Assembly (NCBI RefSeq): GCF_014197055.1
Contig: NZ_JACIEW010000001.1
Coordinates: 744,001-808,000 of the forward strand
Reading direction: 5' to 3'
Origin: Devosia subaequoris
GTDB taxonomy: Bacteria; Pseudomonadota; Alphaproteobacteria; Rhizobiales; Devosiaceae
Length of the DNA: 64,000 bases
The position numbers and the translations under genes were made by a program. Positions 8,147 to 16,916 of this stretch are shown here, piece by piece; the stretch's first letter is position 1, and every line of letters starts with the position of its first letter. Below the pieces are notes generated by a model. The model was given only the letters and a program-made list of their open reading frames with translations. It did no database searches and was not told the DNA's origin.

Positions 8147-8249
8147 GACAAAAAAACTCCGGTCCTGATTGGCTACCACGAACAACCGAGGACCGGAAAA
8201 GTCAACATGCATGGGTTGCTGGTCCAACAAGACCAACCTGGACGAGAGG

Positions 8250-8588
8250 TCAGATGTCCCAGTTCTCGACCGGAACGAGATAGCGCGAATTGACCCAGCC
8301 CTTGGTGTCGCCGCGTTCGACAAGACACCAGTCAGAGCTGTTCTCGACCTCGATGCAGCGCTCGACCCAGACATGCAGGCCCGGCGCAAAACTTCCCACC
8401 TTCTGCGAATAGCTGGCCGGCCATTTGCGGACATTGAGCCTGTCCCAATGGGCGACGCCAGTGACCTGACCGAGCGTATCGACAGGATAGCCGGCGGCCA
8501 TGGCGGGCTGTACGGCAACCCCGGCCGCTGCGGTGACGATCAGACCGCACAATGCGGCGACGAGAACCTTTTCCTGTGCCTTGTTCAT
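8250..8588 (-). CDS. Secreted SH3-domain protein
   Basis: A 112-residue protein with an N-terminal signal peptide (hydrophobic residues 9-30, likely cleavage after AMA) and a single bacterial SH3 domain (about residues 42-108). The domain contains LNVRKWPASYSQKVGSF, a typical SH3b repeat start, and GWVNSRYLVPV at its end. Two cysteines (CIEVENSSDWC) could form a disulfide in the periplasm. SH3b domains usually bind peptidoglycan or partner proteins; no catalytic domain is attached. It lies upstream of the asparaginase gene on the same strand with about 100 bases between, so co-transcription is possible but the functions look unrelated. Confidence 0.82.
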   Translation of the reverse strand: MNKAQEKVLVAALCGLIVTAAAGVAVQPAMAAGYPVDTLGQVTGVAHWDRLNVRKWPASYSQKVGSFAPGLHVWVERCIEVENSSDWCLVERGDTKGWVNSRYLVPVENWDI

Positions 8589-8701
8589 TTCGTGTGCCCT
8601 CCGAAACTTGATGTTGGAGATACCCTGGCCCCAGGCCTTTGAACCATTGCTGATGGGTGTATTCAGCTTGCGTTCATCCTGGAGCCGGGGCGATGAAGTG
8701 G

Positions 8702-9136
8702 TCAGTTCAGGTCCCGCTGGTGGACATAGAGATAGATGCTGTTGCCGCCGGCGAAGCGCAGTGAAACCACGTCATTGTGGTCGTAGCCCCTGGCCGCGAG
8801 CGCGTTCATCAGCGTCGCATTGCGGGCAATGGGCTCGCGCAAGGTGTTCACATTGCCATCGAGAAACAGCGTGCCGTAATTGTTCTTGCCGGGAACGGTG
8901 GGATCTTCGCAGATCGGATAGAGAAAGATCTTCTGGTTCCGGATGCCCTGGATGTCGAAGGCGTTAACCGAGCGCAGATGACCGATTTCGTCCTCACAAT
9001 TGTGATCGGGGCCCGAACCGGAATAGCTGGGATAGTTGGGCCGGGTTGGCGCCTTGGCCATCTGCGCGTAGCTGGGCAGCACGGCAGAAGTCGTAACGAG
9101 ACCTGCAAGCAGGGCGAGTGCGGTGAGTTTGAACAT
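8702..9136 (-). CDS. Hypothetical secreted protein
   Basis: A 144-residue protein with a clear signal peptide (residues 1-24, ALLAGLVTTSAVLPSYA). The mature part has two cysteines (NCEDEIG and YPICEDP), which may pair. The segment from GTLFLDGNV to RDLN looks like alternating strands and ends with a possible beta-hairpin (VVSLRFAGGNSIYLYVHQ). I do not recognise a family. ATG 9136 has GAGGAG eight bases upstream. It is followed by the SH3-domain gene on the same strand after 113 bases. Location is probably periplasmic. Confidence 0.7.
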   Translation of the reverse strand: MFKLTALALLAGLVTTSAVLPSYAQMAKAPTRPNYPSYSGSGPDHNCEDEIGHLRSVNAFDIQGIRNQKIFLYPICEDPTVPGKNNYGTLFLDGNVNTLREPIARNATLMNALAARGYDHNDVVSLRFAGGNSIYLYVHQRDLN

Positions 9137-9305
9137 TTGGTGTCTCCTCGATTCTTGGTGAAGCGGCCAATTAGGTGGTCCGCCTGTCGATGCTGCGCAC
9201 CGACCTTGGAGACAGTTATGAGCGCTCGGGCTTGAACCGGCGCTGAGAGTGTCGTTCATCATTCGTTAACGCGTTGAAACCACACCCGAACGGTTGGCAG
9301 AACAG

Positions 9306-9338
9306 GCGTTCCGCAATAGGTTGGCGAACCCGGAACGC
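9306..9338. promoter_or_regulatory. Perfect 8-bp inverted repeat upstream of the epimerase gene
   Basis: GCGTTCCG (9306-9313) and CGGAACGC (9331-9338) are perfect inverted arms around a 17-base centre, about 32 bases before ATG 9371. It could be a regulator site in the divergent intergenic region. No known family consensus is matched. Confidence 0.3.
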
Positions 9339-9370
9339 GGAGAATTCGCGTGGAAAAAGAGGAGGTTCTA

Positions 9371-10231
9371 ATGACCAAGGTTCTGGTGACTGGCGGTAGC
9401 GGCAAGCTTGGACGGGCGGTGCTGCGCGATCTGGTGGAGCATGGCTATGACGTCCTCAACCTCGACCAGCAGGCCCTGCCCGAGCCGATCTGCCCCAGTG
9501 TGCGGGTGGATCTGAGCAATTTCGGCGAGGTGTCGAGCGCCATTTTGGGGGGCGTGGATGAACGGGGCGGGCCGTTCGATGCGGTGGTGCATCTGGCCGC
9601 CATTCCGGCACCTGGCCTGTCAGCCAATGCGCGCACGCTGACCAACAATGTCACCTCGAGCTACAATGTGTTCGAGTCCTGCCGGCTGGCTGGAATCAAA
9701 AATGTGGTGTTCGCATCGAGCGAGACCGTACTCGGCCTGCCGTTCGACAATCCGCCGCCCTATGCGCCAGTGGACGAGGAATATTTCCCGCGCCCTGAAA
9801 GCGCCTATTCGCTGGGCAAGCTGCTCGACGAAACCATGGCGGCCCAGTTCTGTCGCTGGGATCCGGAATTGCGCATGGTGGGGCTCAGGTTCTCCAATGT
9901 GATGTATCCGGAGGACTACAAGGCCTTCCCGAGCTTCGACAGCGAACCGCGTAAGCGCAAATGGAACCTGTGGGCCTATATCGATGCGCGGGACGGTGCC
10001 CAGGCGGTGCGGCGGGCGATCCAGGCCGAGTTCAAGGGGTTCGAGGCGTTCATCATCGCCAATGCGGATTCGGTGATGTCTCGGTCCAATATGTCCCTGC
10101 TGGCCGAGGTATTCCCCGAGGTCGAGCAAAAGGGGAATATTACCACCAATGGCACGCTGCTCTCGATCGAGAAGGCCAAGCGCATGCTAGGCTATTCGCC
10201 GCAATATAGCTGGCGCAACGAAGTGAAGTAG
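9371..10231 (+). CDS. NAD(P)-dependent epimerase/dehydratase (extended SDR)
   Basis: A 286-residue extended short-chain dehydrogenase. The cofactor loop GGSGKLG is at residues 8-14 and the catalytic Tyr146/Lys150 lie in AYSLGK, with a Ser in FASSETV before them. The overall shape and length resemble sugar-nucleotide epimerases and uronate dehydrogenases of this class; the exact substrate cannot be read. ATG 9371 has GAGGAGG seven bases upstream, while an ATG-less extension to 9350 lacks one. It stands alone between divergent and unrelated neighbours, giving no pathway hint. Confidence 0.82.
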   Translation: MTKVLVTGGSGKLGRAVLRDLVEHGYDVLNLDQQALPEPICPSVRVDLSNFGEVSSAILGGVDERGGPFDAVVHLAAIPAPGLSANARTLTNNVTSSYNVFESCRLAGIKNVVFASSETVLGLPFDNPPPYAPVDEEYFPRPESAYSLGKLLDETMAAQFCRWDPELRMVGLRFSNVMYPEDYKAFPSFDSEPRKRKWNLWAYIDARDGAQAVRRAIQAEFKGFEAFIIANADSVMSRSNMSLLAEVFPEVEQKGNITTNGTLLSIEKAKRMLGYSPQYSWRNEVK

Positions 10232-10272
10232 CCGTCCGGTCGGGCGGGCGTCAGCACCACATCAAGCAATAA

Positions 10273-10289
10273 TGCATCGGAAATGTGCA
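10273..10289. promoter_or_regulatory. Possible NtrC-type site upstream of nasT
   Basis: TGCA-N9-TGCA spans 17 bp, the length and outer bases of the NtrC consensus (TGCACC-N5-GGTGCA), but the inner CC/GG pairs are not conserved. It lies 38 bases before the nasT start. Confidence 0.28.
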
Positions 10290-10326
10290 TTTTGTGCACT
10301 TGTGCTTTTTTTCATCAAAGGCATAA

Positions 10327-10926
10327 GTGCGCAAGATGCCGAGCCCCGACCTGTCTATTCTGATCATTGACGAGAACCGCATCCGCGCCTCGATTATCGA
10401 GGAAGGTCTGCGTGAGGCTGGCTATGCGCGCGTGGCAGTGATCCATGACGTCAACGAGGTAGGGCGCACCATCTCGCAGACCACGCCCGATGTGGTCTTC
10501 ATCGATCTAGAAAACCCCAAGCGCGACACGCTGGAACATTTCTTCTCGCTCAGCCGCGCCATCCAACGCCCCATCGCCATGTTCGTCGACCGCTCGGATG
10601 GCACCATGATCGAGAAGGCGGTCGAGGCGGGGGTCTCCGCCTATGTGGTGGATGGCCTCAAGAAAGAACGCGTCAAGCCGATCCTCGACATGGCGATCTC
10701 TCGCTTCAACGCCTTTTCCCGACTCAGCCGCGAATTGGAGGAGGCGCGCAGCGCGCTTGAGGAGCGCAAGATCGTCGACCAGGCCAAGGGCATCTTGATG
10801 AAGACCAGGGGCCTCTCCGAACCCGAGGCCTATGCGCTGCTGCGCAAGACCGCCATGAACCAGAACCGCCGGTTGATCGACATTGCCCAAAGCCTGATTA
10901 CCGCCGCCAATCTGCTTGGGCCATAG
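10327..10926 (+). CDS. nasT: NasT: ANTAR-domain antiterminator for nitrate assimilation
   Basis: A 199-residue protein with an N-terminal pseudo-receiver (residues 8-125, Asp60 in VVFIDLE), a linking coiled coil (about 125-145) and a C-terminal ANTAR RNA-binding domain (about 140-193: KIVDQAKGILMKTRGLSEPEAYALLRK). ANTAR proteins bind paired hexaloop hairpins in leader RNAs and prevent early termination. The partner NasS is encoded ten bases downstream. Two matching leaders lie in this window, before nrtA and nirB. GTG 10327 is favoured because AAAGG is five bases upstream; ATG 10336 is the alternative. Confidence 0.93.
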   Translation: MRKMPSPDLSILIIDENRIRASIIEEGLREAGYARVAVIHDVNEVGRTISQTTPDVVFIDLENPKRDTLEHFFSLSRAIQRPIAMFVDRSDGTMIEKAVEAGVSAYVVDGLKKERVKPILDMAISRFNAFSRLSRELEEARSALEERKIVDQAKGILMKTRGLSEPEAYALLRKTAMNQNRRLIDIAQSLITAANLLGP

Positions 10927-10936
10927 GAGCGCAGCC

Positions 10937-12145
10937 ATGTCCCTCCCCCATCTTACCGCCGGCTTTCTCCCCCTGCTCGACAGCGCCCTGCTGGTGCTGG
11001 CGCATGAACTGGGCATTGCTGAGGAGGAAGGCTTTACGCTGGGCCTGACCCGCGAATCCTCCTGGGCCAATATCCGGGACCGGACAGCGCTGGGGCATTT
11101 CGATATTGCGTTGGTACTGGCGCCGATGCCGATTGCTGCCAATCTGGGCCTGACCCCCATTGCGACCCCGATGATCGCGCCGGTAATGACCGGCCTGGGC
11201 AACAATGCCATAACCGTCAGCGCGGATCTTTGGGCACGCATGGAGGACGCAGGTGCGCCGGGCGATCTTGGCGCCGGGCCAGCCGGGAAAGCACTGGCGC
11301 AAGTGGTTCGCTCCAAAGGACGAAAACTGCGCTTTGGCGTGGTGCACCAGACCTCCTCGCATAATTACGAGCTGCGCTATTGGCTTGCCGCCAGCGGCAT
11401 CGTGCCGGACAGGGATGTTGAAATCGTCGTACTGCCGCCGCCGCTTCTGCCGGAAGCGCTGGGCGCCGGGAGCCTTGACGGCTACTGCGTGGGCGAACCC
11501 TGGAACAGCGTCGGCGTCGCCAGGTTCGGCGCGCGCATGGCCACGACAAAATCATCGATCTGGCAGTGGAGCCCCGACAAGGCCATCGGCATGCGTTCGG
11601 ACTGGGCCGATGCAAATCCGGACCTCGTGGCCGCCACAATTCGCGCAGTTTATCGCGCCGGCCAATGGTGCCAGGACAGCGCAAACCATTTGCGGGCGGC
11701 CGAGATCATGGCGGGACCAGCCTATCTCAACCAGCCGGTGGAGATTGTCTCGCGCGCCCTTACCGGCCAGATCGATGGTGGGGCGCAGCAGGTGAGCATC
11801 CCGGATTTCTACGTGCCGCATGCCGGGGCCGCCAACTTTCCCTGGAAGAGCCATGGCCTGTGGTACTACAGCCAGATGGTGCGCTGGGGTGAAGTCGGAT
11901 TTAGCACAGCCAGCGCAGCCATCGCCGCCAACACTTTCCGGCCCGATCTCTATCGCGCCGCGCTGGCGCCGCTCGGCGTCGCCGTGCCCGCCCAAGACAT
12001 GCGCATCGATGGCGACCAGGCGGATAAGCATGCCACGCCCGCGACCGGCGGCACGCTCGAATTGGGACCCAATCTGTTCTTCGATGGCCAGATTTTCGAC
12101 CCCGACGCGATCGAATCCTACATCCGCACGCAGGCGGCCGATTAA
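10937..12145 (+). CDS. nasS: NasS: cytosolic nitrate/nitrite sensor
   Basis: A 402-residue protein of the NrtA/CmpA nitrate-binding family that lacks a signal peptide, as expected for NasS rather than for a transporter subunit. In studied proteobacteria NasS holds NasT inactive and releases it when nitrate or nitrite binds. Family segments include [13 protein letters not shown] (about residue 140), GYCVGEPWNSV (about 180) and the C-terminal WYYSQMVRWGE. ATG 10937 has TAGGAG seven bases upstream and follows the nasT stop by ten bases, so the pair is co-expressed. NrtA, encoded next, is a clear relative with an export signal. Confidence 0.92.
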   Translation: MSLPHLTAGFLPLLDSALLVLAHELGIAEEEGFTLGLTRESSWANIRDRTALGHFDIALVLAPMPIAANLGLTPIATPMIAPVMTGLGNNAITVSADLWARMEDAGAPGDLGAGPAGKALAQVVRSKGRKLRFGVVHQTSSHNYELRYWLAASGIVPDRDVEIVVLPPPLLPEALGAGSLDGYCVGEPWNSVGVARFGARMATTKSSIWQWSPDKAIGMRSDWADANPDLVAATIRAVYRAGQWCQDSANHLRAAEIMAGPAYLNQPVEIVSRALTGQIDGGAQQVSIPDFYVPHAGAANFPWKSHGLWYYSQMVRWGEVGFSTASAAIAANTFRPDLYRAALAPLGVAVPAQDMRIDGDQADKHATPATGGTLELGPNLFFDGQIFDPDAIESYIRTQAAD

Positions 12146-12298
12146 GCCTATTTCATGCGCACGCGATTTTTTCTGCACAAGAAATGAACACCACCTCGAC
12201 CGCATGCCGACGCAACGGGCATTTTCCTCGGCGTGGTCGAGACTGTCTATTTTCTCCAATTCATTGATCTAATTGTTCTTTCACCGAAGCGGCTCAAT

Positions 12299-12314
12299 TG
12301 GCACGCTTCGTGCA
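12299..12314 (+). promoter_or_regulatory. Sigma-54 promoter of the nrt operon
   Basis: TGGCAC (12299-12304), five bases, then GTGCA (12310-12314) matches the -24/-12 consensus TGGCAC-N5-TTGCA with one substitution. The invariant GG and GC are correctly spaced. Transcription should start near 12325, just before the leader hairpins. The equivalent element before nirB has identical spacing, which strengthens both calls. It implies control by an enhancer-binding protein, presumably NtrC. Confidence 0.75.
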
Positions 12315-12324
12315 ATGTGTTGAG

Positions 12325-12457
12325 CGGATGAGCTCCTCCCAAGACGGCTCATAACATATCGGCGTCCGATGACGGGCGCTCCAATGGCAAAGCCGCCAAC
12401 TGGCAAGCGTCCGATCACCTGATCGGAGCGCGTGTCCAGTTGGCGGTATTTTCGTTT
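12325..12457 (+). promoter_or_regulatory. NasT-responsive leader RNA and attenuator of nrtA
   Basis: This fills most of the 356-base gap before nrtA. The first hairpin has arms ATGAGC (12328-12333) and GCTCAT (12347-12352). The second has arms 12361-12367 and 12374-12380 with the six-base loop GATGAC. Then comes a long intrinsic terminator: CCGCCAACTGG (12393-12403) pairs perfectly with CCAGTTGGCGG (12436-12446), with an inner 7-bp stem, followed by TATTTTCGTTT. Seventeen bases of the first hairpin (12330-12346) recur identically before nirB. Paired hairpins with a hexaloop followed by a terminator are the known ANTAR target layout, so NasT is expected to allow read-through when nitrate is present. 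The 150 bases upstream of the promoter show nothing clear. Confidence 0.8.
12393..12457 (+). terminator. Intrinsic terminator within the nrt leader
   Basis: The outer stem is 11 bp and perfect (12393-12403 with 12436-12446). The inner stem TCCGATC/GATCGGA has loop ACCT. A T-rich tail (12447-12457) follows. It lies 45 bases before nrtA and inside its transcript, so it must be conditional. Confidence 0.85.
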
Positions 12458-12501
12458 GGAGCTCTCGCAAGGCCGCTGGGTGTCGACACAACACGGAGAC
12501 G

Positions 12502-13914
12502 ATGATGACTGCGACTACCTGCCCCACGCCGCCACGCCGCCGCCTCAACTCGCTGCTTGCCGGCCTTGCCCTGGGTTTGCTCAGCAGCACGGTTGGTAGC
12601 GCCGCCATGCTCGACGTCGAAAAGGACGAACTGAAATTTGGCTTCATCAAGCTCACCGACATGGCGCCGCTCGCTATCGCCTATGAGCTTGGCTATTTCG
12701 AGGATGAAGGGCTCTATGTGACCCTGGAGCCGCAGGCCAACTGGAAGGTCCTGCTCGATGGTGTCATCACCGGCTCGCTCGATGGCGCCCATATGCTCGC
12801 CGGTCAGCCGCTGGCGGCCACAATTGGCTATGGCACCGAAGCCCATATCGTCACCCCCTTCTCCATGGACCTTAATGGTAACGGCATCACCGTCTCCAAT
12901 GCCGTATGGGAGTTGATGAAACCGCATCTGGAGATGGATGCGGACGGCAAGCCGGTGCATCCCATCTCCGCTGCCGCGCTCAAGCCGGTCATCGAAGACT
13001 TCGACATCGAGGGCCGCCCCTTCAACCTGGGCATGGTGTTCCCTGTTTCCACCCACAATTACGAATTGCGCTACTGGCTGGCCGCCGGCGGCATCAGTCC
13101 AGGCTATTACTCGCCCGAAGATGTTTCGGGGCAGATTGCGGCCGACGCCTATCTGTCCGTAACCCCGCCGCCGCAGATGCCCTCGACACTGGAGGCCGGC
13201 ACTATTGACGGCTATGCGGTAGGCGAGCCCTGGAACCAGGCGGCCGTGTTCAAGAAGATCGGGGTGCCGGTCATCACCGACTACGAGATCTGGAAGAACA
13301 ATCCCGAAAAGGTCTTTGGCATTACCGCCGAATTCGCTGAAACCAATCCAAACACCACGCTGGCGATCACCAAGGCGCTGATCCGCGCCGCCAAATGGCT
13401 CGACGAGGATGACAACGCCAACCGCGCCGAAGCGGTCGAAATCCTGTCACGCTCCGAATATGTCGGTGCCGACGCCGAGGTTATCGCCGCATCGATGACC
13501 GGCACGTTTGAGTTTGAAGCCGGCGACGTGCGCGACGTCCCCGACTTCAACGTGTTCTACCGCTACTTTGCCACCTACCCCTATTATTCCGACGCCGTCT
13601 GGTACCTGACCCAGATGCGCCGCTGGGGTCAGGTGGCCGAGGACATGCCGGAAAGCTGGTACGACGAGGTCGCCAAGTCGGTCTACAAGCCGGACATCTA
13701 TCTCGAAGCCGCGCGGCTGCTGGTCGAAGAGGGCTTGGTCGAGGAAGCCGACTTCCCCTGGGACAGCACCGGCTATCGTGAGCCGACAGCCGAGTTCATC
13801 GACGGCGTCACCTATGACGGCACCCAACCCAACGCCTATATCGACAGCCTTCCGATTGGCCTGAAAACCGGCGACAGCGTCGTCGGCGCCGAAGTTGTCG
13901 CTGCCGCCAACTGA
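12502..13914 (+). CDS. nrtA: Nitrate ABC transporter, substrate-binding protein
   Basis: A 470-residue member of the NrtA/CmpA family that binds nitrate (or nitrite) in the periplasm for the NrtB-NrtCD importer. The N terminus has [14 protein letters not shown], a twin-arginine-like signal with cleavage probably near GSAA, as is usual for this family. Conserved segments include LMxG-type [12 protein letters not shown] and [10 protein letters not shown], shared with NasS. Two ATG codons lie in tandem; 12505 has the better distance from GGAG (7 bases) and would shorten the protein by one residue. First gene of nrtA-nrtB-nrtCD, controlled by the leader upstream. Confidence 0.92.
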   Translation: MMTATTCPTPPRRRLNSLLAGLALGLLSSTVGSAAMLDVEKDELKFGFIKLTDMAPLAIAYELGYFEDEGLYVTLEPQANWKVLLDGVITGSLDGAHMLAGQPLAATIGYGTEAHIVTPFSMDLNGNGITVSNAVWELMKPHLEMDADGKPVHPISAAALKPVIEDFDIEGRPFNLGMVFPVSTHNYELRYWLAAGGISPGYYSPEDVSGQIAADAYLSVTPPPQMPSTLEAGTIDGYAVGEPWNQAAVFKKIGVPVITDYEIWKNNPEKVFGITAEFAETNPNTTLAITKALIRAAKWLDEDDNANRAEAVEILSRSEYVGADAEVIAASMTGTFEFEAGDVRDVPDFNVFYRYFATYPYYSDAVWYLTQMRRWGQVAEDMPESWYDEVAKSVYKPDIYLEAARLLVEEGLVEEADFPWDSTGYREPTAEFIDGVTYDGTQPNAYIDSLPIGLKTGDSVVGAEVVAAAN

Positions 13915-13964
13915 CATGCTCGGGTGGCTGCGCGGCGGCCACCCTCAGCCCTGAGGACTGCATT

Positions 13965-15038
13965 ATGACCCTTGCAAGCGAAGCCCCCGCCACCAGTGGC
14001 CACCAACGGCAGAAGCTGTTTACTGCCATCAACCGTTCCGCCGCCTGGCTCAGCGCATTGGGCCTGGGCTGGCTCGTGCCGCTGCTGAAAATTGCCGCTG
14101 GCGACGATCCGCGCGAGCAGATGGGAGAATTGCGCGACAGCCTGCTCTTTCCCCTGCTCGGCATTGGTGCCTTCCTGCTCGCCTGGGCAGTGCTGGCGCC
14201 ACAAGTGCAGACCTCGCTCGGCGCCATCCCCGGCCCAGCCCAGGTCTGGGAACAGACCGGAGCGCTCTGGCAGGATCACTTGTCTGAACGCGAAAAAGAA
14301 GCGGCCTTTTATGAACGCCAGGAGGTGCGCAACGACGAACTGGTCGCGGCGGGCCGCCAGGACGATGTCAAATGGCGCGGCTATACCGGCAAGCCAACCT
14401 ATCTCGACCAGATCGTGACTTCGCTCAAAACCGTCGGCCTGGGCTTTCTGATCGCCACAATCATCGCCGTGCCGCTTGGTATTGCCTCGGGGCTCAGCAA
14501 GCCATTTAACGGCGCGCTCAATCCGCTGGTGCAATTGTTCAAGCCGGTCTCGCCGTTGGCCTGGCTGCCCATCGTGACCATGGTGGTGTCGGCCCTCTAT
14601 GTGGACGCCAGCGACGCCTTTCCCAAGGCGCTGGTGATCTCGGCGGTCACCGTGACCCTCTGCTCGCTTTGGCCCACGCTCATCAATACCGCTTTGGGGG
14701 TGGCCTCCATCGACAAGGACCTCGTCAATGTGGGCAAGGTGCTGCAGCTTTCGACGCCCACCACCATCACCAAGCTGGTGCTGCCCTCGGCCCTGCCGTT
14801 GATCTTCACAGGGCTGCGTCTGTCGCTTGGTGTTGGCTGGATGGTGCTGATCGCCGCGGAGATGCTGGCGCAGAACCCGGGGCTGGGGAAATTCGTCTGG
14901 GATGAATTCCAGAACGGCTCGTCCTCCTCGCTGGCCCGCATCATCGTGGCCGTGCTCACCATCGGCATTATCGGCTTCCTGCTCGACCGGGTGATGTTCA
15001 CCCTACAGACCGCCTTCACCTTCTCCGGCAAGCGATAG
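13965..15038 (+). CDS. nrtB: Nitrate ABC transporter, permease
   Basis: A 357-residue inner-membrane permease of the NrtB/CmpB/TauC group. A long N-terminal part (to about residue 150) includes two hydrophobic stretches and a charged segment (LSEREKEAAFYERQEV). The typical binding-protein-dependent transport domain follows. Its ATPase-coupling EAA-like loop is near VLPSALPLIFTGLRLSLGVGW (about residue 268 on). Members of this group are often 270-320 residues, so the N-terminal extension makes it long. It sits 50 bases after nrtA and 9 bases before the ATPase gene. Confidence 0.92.
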   Translation: MTLASEAPATSGHQRQKLFTAINRSAAWLSALGLGWLVPLLKIAAGDDPREQMGELRDSLLFPLLGIGAFLLAWAVLAPQVQTSLGAIPGPAQVWEQTGALWQDHLSEREKEAAFYERQEVRNDELVAAGRQDDVKWRGYTGKPTYLDQIVTSLKTVGLGFLIATIIAVPLGIASGLSKPFNGALNPLVQLFKPVSPLAWLPIVTMVVSALYVDASDAFPKALVISAVTVTLCSLWPTLINTALGVASIDKDLVNVGKVLQLSTPTTITKLVLPSALPLIFTGLRLSLGVGWMVLIAAEMLAQNPGLGKFVWDEFQNGSSSSLARIIVAVLTIGIIGFLLDRVMFTLQTAFTFSGKR

Positions 15039-15047
15039 GACCGAAGC

Positions 15048-16796
15048 ATGGCTCCCATTCTCCAGCTCTCCGGCATATCCAAGCATTTTGGCGAAGGCGC
15101 CAAGCGCGTCGATATCCTCAAGGACATCAATCTGGACGTCGAGGATGGCGAATTCGTTGCCATTCTCGGTTTCTCCGGGGCAGGCAAGACCACCCTTATC
15201 TCGATGATGGCGGGCCTGTCAGAGCCTGATATGGGCGGCGTCATCTATCGCGGCAAGGAGATCGACGGCCCCGGCCCCGAGCGCGGCGTCGTCTTTCAAT
15301 CCTATTCGCTGATGCCCTGGCTGAGCGTTTCCGGGAATATCGATCTGGCGGTCAATGCCGTGCACAAAACCAAGTCGCGCGCCGAAAAACTCGCCCTGCG
15401 CAAACACTATGTGGAAATGGTCGGATTGGGCCACGCCGCAGACCGGCGGCCGGCCGAGTTGTCCGGCGGCATGCGCCAGCGCGTTGCCGTTGCCCGGGCG
15501 CTGGCCATGCAACCTGAAATCCTGTTGCTCGACGAACCCCTCTCGGCCCTCGACGCGCTCACGCGGTCCAAGCTGCAGGACGAGTTCGCGCAGATTTCCG
15601 AGGCCGAGAAGAAGACCATAATCCTCATCACCAATGATGTGGATGAGGCCATTCTCCTGGCTGACCGGGTGATCCCGTTGACGCCCGGCCCCGGCGCAAC
15701 GCTTGGTCCGCATTTCAAGGTCGATATTGAGCGGCCGCGCGACCGGGCCGAGCTCAATGGCGATAATCGCTTCATTACCCTGCGGCGCGAGATCACCGAA
15801 TATCTCATGGATGTCGGCGCCAGCCGCAACCCGTCGGGCGAAGCCGACTATGTCCTGCCCAATGTCACGCCCATTGCCCGCGGCAAATCGGCTCGCCTGC
15901 CCAGCGCGTATACCAATGCGGCTGCTGCATCCGGCATGCAGGACGACTATCTGCGTTTTGACGCAGTCTCCAAGGTCTATCCCACGCCCAAGGGGCCGCT
16001 GACCGTAGTGGATGGCTTCGACTTCCAGATGAAGAAGGGCGAATTTATCACCCTGATCGGGCATTCGGGCTGCGGCAAGTCCACCGTGCTGTCGATGGTC
16101 GCGGGACTGAACGAAATTTCCGCCGGCAATATCGTGCTTGATGGCAAGGGCGTTGTCGGGGCCGGTCCCGAGCGGGCCGTGGTGTTTCAGGCTCCGTCCC
16201 TGATGCCCTGGCTGACCGCGCGTGAAAACGTCGCCCTGGGCGTTGATCGCGTTTACCCCACTGCCGGCCCGGCAGAGCGGCGCGACGTGGTCGAATATTA
16301 CCTTAACCGGGTCGGGCTGGGTGACGCCATGCACCGCCCCGCTTCTGAGCTCTCAAATGGCATGAAGCAGCGCGTGGGTATTGCGCGGGCCTTTGCCCTG
16401 TCGCCCAAGCTGCTGCTGCTCGACGAGCCCTTCGGCATGCTCGACAGCATCACCCGTTGGGAATTGCAGGACGTGCTGATGGATGTCTGGGCGCGCACCC
16501 AGGTGACCGCCATTTGTGTCACCCATGACGTCGACGAAGCCATTCTGCTGGCCGACCGGGTGGTGATGATGTCGAACGGACCCAATGCAAGGATCGGCAA
16601 TGTCATGGAGGTGGACCTGCCGCGCCCCCGTTCCCGCAAGGCACTGCTGGCCCACAAGGACTACTACGGCTATCGCGAAGAACTGCTCGATTTCCTCGAA
16701 GCCTATGAGGGGGGCGCCAATCCGGATCAGCAAACGCTGGACCGCATCCGCGCCAAGAGAGCGCGACGCATTGAGAGTGTGGCAGCGGCAGAATAG
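15048..16796 (+). CDS. nrtCD: Nitrate ABC transporter, two ATPase domains fused
   Basis: A 582-residue protein carrying two complete nucleotide-binding domains joined by a linker (about residues 265-300). It replaces the separate NrtC and NrtD chains of cyanobacteria and has no C-terminal binding-protein domain. Domain 1 has Walker A GFSGAGKT (41-48), LSGGMRQR and LLLDEP, but the H-loop His is Asn196 (ITNDVDEA). Domain 2 has GHSGCGKST (338-346), a changed signature LSNGMKQR (435 on), LLLDEP, and an intact His493 (VTHDVDEA). The two sites should therefore differ in hydrolysis, a pattern known from other asymmetric ABC transporters. The last gene of the operon. Confidence 0.92.
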   Translation: MAPILQLSGISKHFGEGAKRVDILKDINLDVEDGEFVAILGFSGAGKTTLISMMAGLSEPDMGGVIYRGKEIDGPGPERGVVFQSYSLMPWLSVSGNIDLAVNAVHKTKSRAEKLALRKHYVEMVGLGHAADRRPAELSGGMRQRVAVARALAMQPEILLLDEPLSALDALTRSKLQDEFAQISEAEKKTIILITNDVDEAILLADRVIPLTPGPGATLGPHFKVDIERPRDRAELNGDNRFITLRREITEYLMDVGASRNPSGEADYVLPNVTPIARGKSARLPSAYTNAAAASGMQDDYLRFDAVSKVYPTPKGPLTVVDGFDFQMKKGEFITLIGHSGCGKSTVLSMVAGLNEISAGNIVLDGKGVVGAGPERAVVFQAPSLMPWLTARENVALGVDRVYPTAGPAERRDVVEYYLNRVGLGDAMHRPASELSNGMKQRVGIARAFALSPKLLLLDEPFGMLDSITRWELQDVLMDVWARTQVTAICVTHDVDEAILLADRVVMMSNGPNARIGNVMEVDLPRPRSRKALLAHKDYYGYREELLDFLEAYEGGANPDQQTLDRIRAKRARRIESVAAAE

Positions 16797-16916
16797 ATGC
16801 CTCTTTTTCGCCCACCGCCGGACGCACTGCACAATTCATAACCTTTGCGTCCGGCAGCCACGTAACAGAGAATATGCAAGTCGCTGTCAACGCAGGATAA
16901 ATATGCCAAAACAGTT

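Noticed and set aside
10296-10310. Possible sigma-54 element (TGTGCACTTGTGC) before nasT
   Set aside because: The invariant GG of the -24 element is missing, so I do not call it.
12146-12290. NtrC enhancer sites upstream of the nrt and nir sigma-54 promoters
   Set aside because: Only isolated TGCAC half-sites were seen in either region; no 17-bp dyad good enough to report.
15219-16334. 371-codon minus-strand frame within the nitrate ATPase gene
   Set aside because: Antisense of two conserved ATPase domains; no independent signal.
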